Source: an uncultured Lachnospiraceae bacterium (GTDB lineage: Bacteria > Bacillota > Clostridia > Lachnospirales > Lachnospiraceae). Taken from it: a stretch of DNA of 7,232 nt. The translations under genes and the position numbers were made by a program. Positions 1 to 5,396 of this stretch are shown here, one piece after another. The DNA lies in assembly GCA_902766655.1 (NCBI GenBank), contig CACXEL010000092.1, positions 1-7,232 of the forward strand, in the 5' to 3' direction. Within the stretch, counting starts at the first letter, position 1. Every line of letters begins with the position of its first letter. The notes below the pieces were generated by a model that saw only the letters and a list, made by a program, of their open reading frames with translations, ran no database searches and was not told the origin of the DNA.

Positions 1-405
1 AAGCTTCGTCAAAAACGGCATATTGCTGCCTGAGGCGAGGTTTAATTGTCTGTCCCATCGGCAGATAACAGCTGTTCCGGCTGCGAATCCTTATGCCGGC
101 AGAATGTTTCCCGCGCAAAGGGCCTCAGGGCATCTGACCGAATGCCTTCTCAACGACACACCGTTTTTTTACGGGCAGTTATTATGTTACCACCCTCGTT
201 CAGGCCAGGCAAGACCGCAGGTTTTGTCATTGCTCAGAATCGGCACCCATGATGGGCAAGTCCAGGCCGGACAAGACCACAGCTTCTGCCGCTCAGGACA
301 AAATCAACAGGCATGCCCCCTCGCAGAAGGAACCCAACCCGGTCCGGCTCCTGCAGGTCTGTATTTCCCGAATCCTACGCTGCCTTCGATTTTTCGTGCG
401 TCAAA
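1..405. other. Gene-poor leading region, no gene supported
   Basis: I see no convincing gene here. The open frames present have no ribosome binding site, no recognisable domain, and a composition rich in Arg, Ser, Cys and Pro, as in chance translations. The sequence is visibly less GC-rich than the genes that follow. It contains a degenerate direct repeat (201-296), small inverted repeats (for example 127-133 with 142-148, and 77-81 with 95-99) and a T7 run near 165. None of these resembles an RNA family I recognise. The stretch probably lies between an upstream gene outside the window and the antiporter promoter. Confidence 0.6.
201..296. repeat. Degenerate direct repeat, two units
   Basis: The 20 bases at 201-220 match those at 263-282 at 17 of 20 positions without a gap. 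Both begin CAGGCC and contain CAAGACC. The likeness continues weakly to a shared GCTCAG (232-237 and 291-296) if a 3-base gap is allowed. The start-to-start distance is 62 bases. It could be the remains of a tandem duplication or a paired protein-binding site upstream of the antiporter promoter. No function can be assigned from sequence alone. Confidence 0.45.
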
Positions 406-409
406 GAAA

Positions 410-438
410 TTGCTTCCTCCCTGCAAAAGCGGTATACT
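410..438 (+). promoter_or_regulatory. Sigma-A-type promoter of the antiporter gene
   Basis: A -35-like TTGCTT (410-415) and a -10 TATACT (433-438, 5 of 6 to consensus) are separated by 17 bases, the ideal spacing. Transcription would begin near 445, giving a leader of about 77 bases before the ATG at 522. The -35 half is weak. I recognise no riboswitch in the leader. Confidence 0.6.
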
Positions 439-511
439 GTATAAGTCGCCCCGGCGGATTAATTACGGATTCCTGCCATGGACGGCGAAAGAATATGATC
501 ATTGTCATTTT

Positions 512-516
512 GGAGG
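512..516 (+). promoter_or_regulatory. Ribosome binding site fixing the antiporter start
   Basis: GGAGG lies 5 bases before the ATG at 522. It picks that start over the in-frame ATG at 495 and over the longer frame that opens at 249, neither of which has such a site. Initiation at 249 would also lie upstream of the promoter. Confidence 0.8.
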
Positions 517-521
517 AACCC

Positions 522-1889
522 ATGAACGAGAACACACCCGATAAAGAACCAGTCATCCCCGGCTCGTCCGCCAATACAGAAGGGAAGAAGGCCCCCAACG
601 GTCTGGCCCTCATGCCGATCGTCGTCTTTCTCCTTCTCTATCTGGGAACGGGCATCTATTTTGAGTACATTCATCCCATCGAAGGCCAGATGGGCTTTTA
701 CATCATGTCCGTCGTCGTCGCCTTCTCCATCGCCCTGATCGTGGCCTTCGCCCAGAACCCGGCCCTGAACTTCGACGGGAAAATCCATGTCTGCGCCAGG
801 GGCATCGGCGATGACAACATCACCATTATGCTCTTCATCTTCCTGGCGGCCGGCGCCTTCGGCGGCATCGCCAAGGAGGCGGGCGGCGCATCCAGCACTG
901 CCAACCTCCTCCTCAGCATTATTCCGGGCAGCTTCGCGGTCCCGGGCCTCTTCCTCATCGCCAGCCTGATCTCCATGGCCATGGGTACCAGCGTCGGCAC
1001 CATCACGATCCTGGTCCCCATCGCGGCCCAGGTGGCTGCAAAAGGAGGCTTCTCCCTGCCCCTCTGCGTCGGCACAGTCGTAGGCGGCGCCATGTTCGGC
1101 GACAACCTTTCCTTCATTTCCGACACCACCATCGCAGCCACCAAGACCCAGGGCGTGCTCATGAAAGACAAGTTCCGGACCAACTTCCGGATCGCCCTGC
1201 CGGCAGCCGTCGCCACCCTTCTCATCCTCATCATGAGCGCCATGTCCAGCAAGGGGGCCGCCCTCGGGGAGTACTCCTACAATATCATCCAGGCCCTGCC
1301 CTACTTTGTGGTCCTCGTCCTGGCCATCCTGGGCCTCAACGTCTTCCTGGTCCTGGGCGTGGGCATCGTGCTCTTCATCATCGCAGGCTGCATGACCGGC
1401 ACGCTGACCTATGTCTCCATTTTCACCTCCATGGGCAACGGCACCTCCGGCATGTTCGAGACCATGATCGTCACTATCCTGGTGGCCTCCATTGGGGCCC
1501 TGATCAAGGAGAACGGCGGTTTTGAGGCTGTCCTCCGCTTCATCGAGAAGCATTTCTCCGGCAAGAAGGGCGGCATGATGGGCATCAGCCTTCTGACAGC
1601 CCTCATGGACATCTCGACAGCCAACAACACGGTGGCCATCGTCATGGCTGCCCCCATCGCCAAAGAAATCAGCGTCCACTATGACATCGAACCCAGGAAG
1701 ACCGCTTCCCTGCTCGACACCTGCTCCTGCATCCTTCAGGGAGTCATCCCCTACGGTGCCCAGCTCCTCATCGCCTCGAGCCTCAGCGGGATCTCCAGCC
1801 TTCATATCATGCCCTGTCTCTACTACCCCTACCTGCTGGCCGTCTGCGTACTGATTTCCATTCTCCTCGAGAAGGAGAATACCCACTGA
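522..1889 (+). CDS. NhaC-family Na+/H+ antiporter-like membrane protein
   Basis: This 455-residue integral membrane protein belongs to the NhaC group of the ion transporter superfamily. Members exchange Na+ for H+ across the cytoplasmic membrane, and some relatives (the MleN type) exchange malate and lactate with H+ and Na+. About 25 polar N-terminal residues are followed by some 10-12 hydrophobic segments, the first at about residues 28-50. Family signatures visible are the Gly/Ser-rich SMAMGTSVGT (151-160), GDNLSFISDTT (193-203), which corresponds to the conserved GD-S-SDT element of NhaC proteins, MDISTANNT (362-370) and QGVIPYGAQ (406-414). The length is normal for NhaC (about 450-480), so the gene looks intact. 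It has its own promoter and a hairpin follows it, so it is probably transcribed alone. The exact substrate cannot be told from sequence: the family call is firm, Na+/H+ exchange likely, and carboxylate exchange possible. I see no functional link to the downstream operon. Confidence 0.9.
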   Translation: MNENTPDKEPVIPGSSANTEGKKAPNGLALMPIVVFLLLYLGTGIYFEYIHPIEGQMGFYIMSVVVAFSIALIVAFAQNPALNFDGKIHVCARGIGDDNITIMLFIFLAAGAFGGIAKEAGGASSTANLLLSIIPGSFAVPGLFLIASLISMAMGTSVGTITILVPIAAQVAAKGGFSLPLCVGTVVGGAMFGDNLSFISDTTIAATKTQGVLMKDKFRTNFRIALPAAVATLLILIMSAMSSKGAALGEYSYNIIQALPYFVVLVLAILGLNVFLVLGVGIVLFIIAGCMTGTLTYVSIFTSMGNGTSGMFETMIVTILVASIGALIKENGGFEAVLRFIEKHFSGKKGGMMGISLLTALMDISTANNTVAIVMAAPIAKEISVHYDIEPRKTASLLDTCSCILQGVIPYGAQLLIASSLSGISSLHIMPCLYYPYLLAVCVLISILLEKENTH

Positions 1890-1901
1890 CAAGTGACAAA
1901 T

Positions 1902-1964
1902 GAATACATGAGCGGACCCGCTGCACGCAGTCAAGACTGCGCTCGCAGCGGGTCCTTTGTATTC
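1902..1964 (+). terminator. Two-level hairpin, probable terminator after the antiporter
   Basis: A perfect 11-bp stem, GGACCCGCTGC (1914-1924) with its complement (1945-1955), encloses a second perfect inverted repeat, CGCAGTC (1926-1932) with GACTGCG (1935-1941). A further outer repeat, GAATAC (1902-1907) with GTATTC (1959-1964), could extend the stem across small internal loops. It begins 12 bases after the antiporter stop. The T-tract is short (TTTGT at 1956-1960), so termination may be incomplete. The structure ends before the promoter of the next operon. Confidence 0.72.
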
Positions 1965-2000
1965 CCGGCAGTCAATCGACCTCTTGGCGCGCACTGTGAC

Positions 2001-2028
2001 TTGATTTCATTTTCAGAAATGGTACAAT
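2001..2028 (+). promoter_or_regulatory. Extended -10 promoter of the TerB-ATPase-helicase operon
   Basis: TTGATT (2001-2006, 4 of 6 to the -35 consensus) is followed after 16 bases by TACAAT (2023-2028, 5 of 6 to the -10 consensus). TGG directly before the -10 box gives an extended -10 element. Transcription should start near 2035, about 44 bases ahead of the chosen start codon. No clear operator is visible around it. Confidence 0.65.
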
Positions 2029-2063
2029 GAGACTACTGACAAGAACACATGGTCGTGCGAAGG

Positions 2064-2071
2064 AAAGGGGG
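2064..2071 (+). promoter_or_regulatory. Ribosome binding site that moves the TerB start to 2079
   Basis: AAAGGGGG lies 7 bases before the ATG at 2079. The earlier in-frame ATG at 2049 has no purine-rich site before it and would sit only about 14 bases from the predicted transcript start. It would also add ten residues ahead of the point where the YjbR-like domain begins. Confidence 0.75.
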
Positions 2072-2078
2072 TGATTCC

Positions 2079-4061
2079 ATGGAGCTTGGCGAGCTGCTTA
2101 CCTATGCGAGGGATAAATACGGTATCGAGGAGGAGCACAAGTGGACCAATTTCCCCGGCTTCTCCGTGCTCTGCCATCCGGAGACCGGGAAATGGGTCGC
2201 CCTCCTGATCCGCCAGTGGGACACGGATTCCGGCACGGAGATCCAGCACTGCGACCTCAAGTGCGGGCTGCCGGGCTTCCTCACCTGGATGAGACCGTGG
2301 ATCGGTGACCCCGTACGCATGACCGGGGATAACTGGGTGGGCATCTCCTTCACGAGGGAGACGGAGCCTGCCACCGTTTTCCGGCTCTTTGACCGGGCCA
2401 TCGCGAACGGAAATCCCCCCGGCGCCACCATAGTGATAGAGGCCAAACCTTCCACTGCCCACAGGATCTGGCAGGATACGGTCCTGCCCTTCACGGAAGC
2501 CCTGACCGGCATGAAGAAGTCGGGGCCGCCCGAAAAGCTCCGCCAGATGCGGCGCCTGTACGAATACGGCCGGGACAATGCGGAGGTCCGGGCAAAAAAT
2601 TTTTACCGCCAGGGCAAATTTATGGAGGATTACACGGACGACTACCCCTGGGAAGAGGACTTCGTCTGCTACTACCCCACCTACCATGACATGACGACGC
2701 GGCAGCTCCGCGGCTATTTCTCCTGGCGCACAGACGTCAGAAAAGGCTGCTTCTATCCCATCTCCACCTCCGCAGCCTACCTGTATATCTACGAGCTCCT
2801 GAACGGTATAGGAGCTGACACGCCTGGAGATGCCCTTACAAAGCTCAAAGAATTCGAGGCCGGCTACCTGGACGCCGGGCTTGGCGATCCCCGCATGCAA
2901 TCCAACCTGCGGCGCTGGATGCTGGACCTGGCCGTGGTGGGCGGTCTTCCCGCCGAGACCGCCAGGCAATACGCGGACCCGGAGCTCATGCGGCGGGACC
3001 AGACCCTTGGCGTGCTGCGCCGCCCCTCCGGGCATTCAGACGAGGAGGTCTTCTCTGCCCTCATCGAGTGGGGCGGCAAAAAGTACGGCGAGACACCCGT
3101 CATGAAGACCGATGCCGAGAGAGGACGCCGGCTCTTCAGCGAAGCCTGGCGTTTTGCCGCTGCCGGCTACACCAAAGGAGGCAGGGACCTTTTCACCCTC
3201 TGCTTCGGCCTTCCGCCCAGGCGTCGGTATGAGCCTTTTTCCAACGCTGTCTACTTCAGGCAGAGCGAAGAGCCGGACTGCATTTACCGGATCAATGAGT
3301 GCCGGATCTACACCTGCGAAGGCGGCGAGTGGTCCGTCAGCGCATTTGAGAAGCTCTACTTTGACCGCGAGCGCCTGCAGGGCTTTCTCCACCAGACGGA
3401 CCTCATGCTCCGGCGATACCTGAAGACCGGACGTTATCTCAAGGAGAAGGCTGAGGATGTCTGGGCCTCTCCCTACATTGCACAGGCGATCGAGAAGGAC
3501 AGACAAGCTGTCCTGGAGGCTGCAAGGCCAAAGATCACCCTGGACCTCGACGGGCTTGACAAGATCCGCCGCGACGCCCTGACCACCCAGAACAGCCTGC
3601 TCACCGAAGAGGAGCGCGGACTTGCGGGACAGGGGGAAATGAATTCATTTTCGGCCGCCGCAGGGGCAGAATCGGACATTGATCAGCCGGGAGCCTTCGG
3701 GCAGCCCTTCCCGGCATATGAAGCTCCCGCAGGACCCGGATCCGTCCCCTCAGCGGGCAATGCGGAATTTATCCCGCCGTCCGGACCTTCCGGAAGACAG
3801 GAAGCAGTACAGCCGGTCTCCCCGCCGGCCACGGACCTGTCTCTGGACGCCGTCCACCTTCAGATCCTGCGCACGCTCCTTTCGGGGAGCCCCGTTGACA
3901 CGATCATCCGGGACAACCGCCTCATGCCCTCCATCGTGGCCGACGCCATCAATGAAGCTCTTTTCGATGAAATCGGGGATACGGTCGTCTCCTGTGACGA
4001 CGATACTCTCTCCCTCGTGGAGGATTATAAAGAAGACCTTGTAAACATACTCGGAGGATGA
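2079..4061 (+). CDS. TerB_N/TerB_C domain protein with MmcQ/YjbR-like N-terminus
   Basis: This is a 660-residue soluble protein with no signal peptide or membrane segment. Residues 1 to about 120 resemble the MmcQ/YjbR fold, a small DNA-binding-like domain: an opening ELLTYARDKYGIEEEHKW helix region, strands around 26-62 ending in CDLKCG, DPVRMTGDNWVGISF (77-91) and a closing helix VFRLFDRAI. About 165-380 is TerB_N, with YPTYHDMTTRQLRGYFSWRT (199-218) and YLYIYELLNGIG (234-245) as its hallmark stretches. TerB_C begins near the segment at 486-513 and ends with LMPSIVADAINEALFDEIGD (615-634) and VEDYKEDL (647-654). A disordered Pro/Gly/Ala/Ser-rich stretch (about 515-588) lies between its halves. 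TerB_N/TerB_C proteins occur next to ATPases and helicases in predicted Ter-type stress or defence loci, as here. This one is first in the operon and ends 3 bases before the ATPase gene. A scaffold or sensor role is inferred. The TerB domains are confident, the YjbR assignment is moderate, and the biochemical activity is unknown. Confidence 0.85.
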   Translation: MELGELLTYARDKYGIEEEHKWTNFPGFSVLCHPETGKWVALLIRQWDTDSGTEIQHCDLKCGLPGFLTWMRPWIGDPVRMTGDNWVGISFTRETEPATVFRLFDRAIANGNPPGATIVIEAKPSTAHRIWQDTVLPFTEALTGMKKSGPPEKLRQMRRLYEYGRDNAEVRAKNFYRQGKFMEDYTDDYPWEEDFVCYYPTYHDMTTRQLRGYFSWRTDVRKGCFYPISTSAAYLYIYELLNGIGADTPGDALTKLKEFEAGYLDAGLGDPRMQSNLRRWMLDLAVVGGLPAETARQYADPELMRRDQTLGVLRRPSGHSDEEVFSALIEWGGKKYGETPVMKTDAERGRRLFSEAWRFAAAGYTKGGRDLFTLCFGLPPRRRYEPFSNAVYFRQSEEPDCIYRINECRIYTCEGGEWSVSAFEKLYFDRERLQGFLHQTDLMLRRYLKTGRYLKEKAEDVWASPYIAQAIEKDRQAVLEAARPKITLDLDGLDKIRRDALTTQNSLLTEEERGLAGQGEMNSFSAAAGAESDIDQPGAFGQPFPAYEAPAGPGSVPSAGNAEFIPPSGPSGRQEAVQPVSPPATDLSLDAVHLQILRTLLSGSPVDTIIRDNRLMPSIVADAINEALFDEIGDTVVSCDDDTLSLVEDYKEDLVNILGG

Positions 4062-4064
4062 TAC

Positions 4065-5396
4065 ATGCCTGTTCCCAATCAGAAAGTACCCAGACGGATC
4101 TCACAGACGGTGCTCAATTCCCTGAAGGGAGGCGTCGTTCCGCGCATAGGCCTGCCGTATATCGCTGTCGGGCGGAAAAATGAAATTGAAGCCCTGCTGC
4201 GGGATGTGGATATCATTTCCGAAGGAGGCGCCTCCTTCCGCTTCATCGTGGGGCGCTACGGCTCCGGCAAGAGCTTTCTCCTGCAGACGATCCGCAATTA
4301 CGTCATGGACCGCGGCTTCATCGTGGCGGACGCCGACCTATCCCCGGAGCGGAGGCTCCAGGGGACCCGCGGTCAGGGCCTGGCCACCTACCGGGAGCTC
4401 ATCGGGAACCTGTCCACCCGCACAAAGCCTGAGGGCGGTGCCCTCACCCTGATCCTGGATCGCTGGATCAGCTCCAAGCAAAATGAAGCCCTCCTGGCCA
4501 CCGGCCTCTCCCCCGGAGATCCGGGCCTGGCCGCCGAGACTGACCGCCGGATCTTCGAGGTGACCTCCTCCGTCAGCGAGCTGGTCCACGGGTTTGAATT
4601 TGCCCGGCTCCTCACATCCTACTACCACGCCTACCTGGACGGAGACGACGAGACCAAGGCCAAAGTGATCCGCTGGTTCCGCGGCGAGTATTCGACCAAG
4701 ACGGAAGCCCGGGAGGCCCTCGGCATCAATATGATCATCACGGACGACGACTGGTACGAGTACCTGAAACTCTTCGCCACCTTCTTCCGCATGGCCGGCT
4801 ACACCGGCATGATGATCATGATCGACGAGCTGGTCAACCTATACAAGATTCCCAACGCCATCACCCGCCAATATAACTACGAAAAGCTCCTTACGATGTA
4901 CAACGACACCCTGCAGGGGAAGGCCAGGTATCTGGGCTTCATTATGGGCGCGACGCCCCAGGCCCTGGAGGACAAGCGCCGGGGCATCTACAGCTATGAG
5001 GCGCTTCGTTCCAGGCTCTCGGAAGGCCGCTTTTCCAGGCCGGGCGCCAGGGATCTCCTGGCCCCTGTCATCCGCCTGGAGCCACTGACCGCCGAGGAAA
5101 TGCTGGTCCTCTGTGAAAAACTTGCGGAAATGCACGCCGGCCTCTACGGCTACCCACGTACCCTGACCACCGACGACCTGGCCTCCTTCATCAGGATCGA
5201 GTACGGCCGGATCGGCGCGGATGAGAACATCACGCCACGGGAGGTCATCCGGGACTTTATCGAGCTGCTGGACCTCCTTTGCCAGAATCCGGACATGACC
5301 GTCGAATCGCTACTGGCCTCTGACGGCTTCACCTACGCAAAATCCGAAGCAGTCTCCGACACCGCGGAGGCCGGCTTCGCGGAGTTCACCATATGA
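4065..5396 (+). CDS. brxD: BrxD-like P-loop ATPase (BrxC/BrxD family, formerly DUF2791)
   Basis: This 443-residue cytoplasmic ATPase resembles BrxD, the ATP-binding protein found in type 2 BREX loci together with an Lhr-like helicase. The N-terminus carries the family block with GVVPRIGLPYIAVGR (23-37), then Walker A GRYGSGKS (63-70), the segment DLSPERRLQGTRGQGLATYR (91-110), Walker B MMIMIDEL (249-256, acidic pair D254-E255), a sensor-like GATP (295-298) and an arginine-rich EALRSRL (312-318) that could supply arginine fingers. All nucleotide-binding residues are present and the length is typical, so it should be active. GGAGG (4053-4057) stands 7 bases before the ATG. The gene starts 3 bases after the TerB gene stop and overlaps the helicase start by 4 bases, so the three products are probably made together and act as a complex. 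The symbol follows family resemblance: no complete BREX locus is visible, so the protein may serve a separate TerB-linked system. Confidence 0.87.
   Translation: MPVPNQKVPRRISQTVLNSLKGGVVPRIGLPYIAVGRKNEIEALLRDVDIISEGGASFRFIVGRYGSGKSFLLQTIRNYVMDRGFIVADADLSPERRLQGTRGQGLATYRELIGNLSTRTKPEGGALTLILDRWISSKQNEALLATGLSPGDPGLAAETDRRIFEVTSSVSELVHGFEFARLLTSYYHAYLDGDDETKAKVIRWFRGEYSTKTEAREALGINMIITDDDWYEYLKLFATFFRMAGYTGMMIMIDELVNLYKIPNAITRQYNYEKLLTMYNDTLQGKARYLGFIMGATPQALEDKRRGIYSYEALRSRLSEGRFSRPGARDLLAPVIRLEPLTAEEMLVLCEKLAEMHAGLYGYPRTLTTDDLASFIRIEYGRIGADENITPREVIRDFIELLDLLCQNPDMTVESLLASDGFTYAKSEAVSDTAEAGFAEFTI

Noticed and set aside
1..6. HindIII site as the very first six bases
   Set aside because: It could hint at a clone boundary, but a single six-base site is uninformative and no vector sequence is visible.
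127..148. Short hairpin (7 bp with one G-U, 8-base loop) as a terminator or riboswitch
   Set aside because: No T-tract follows directly, the nearest T-run is about 17 bases further on, and the fold matches no RNA family I recognise.
478..498. Six-codon upstream open frame in the antiporter leader
   Set aside because: It has no ribosome binding site of its own. Short ATG-stop frames are expected by chance, so I do not call a regulatory leader peptide.
249..521. N-terminal extension of the antiporter frame back to 249
   Set aside because: It lies mostly upstream of the predicted promoter. It is Arg/Cys/Pro-rich, unlike any NhaC N-terminus, and the GGAGG at 512-516 marks 522 as the start.
23..544. 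Open frame of 173 codons before the antiporter
   Set aside because: It has no ribosome binding site and a chance-like composition. It overlaps both the antiporter promoter and the antiporter start.
1041..1048. Internal AAAGGAGG-like sequences inside genes (also near 3174, 4222 and 6042)
   Set aside because: Each encodes a Lys/Glu-Gly-Gly or Gly-Gly segment in frame, and none is followed by a start codon for a credible internal gene.
459..1994. Long minus-strand open frame (511 codons) opposite the antiporter gene
   Set aside because: Its translation is an Asp/Gly/His/Glu-rich mirror of the hydrophobic + strand codons with strong GC third-position bias. It has no domain and no plausible start signal, and it runs through the terminator hairpin.
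2013..3035. Minus-strand open frame (340 codons) opposite the TerB gene
   Set aside because: It is a shadow of a GC-rich coding strand. It has no recognisable family and would end on top of the operon promoter and start.
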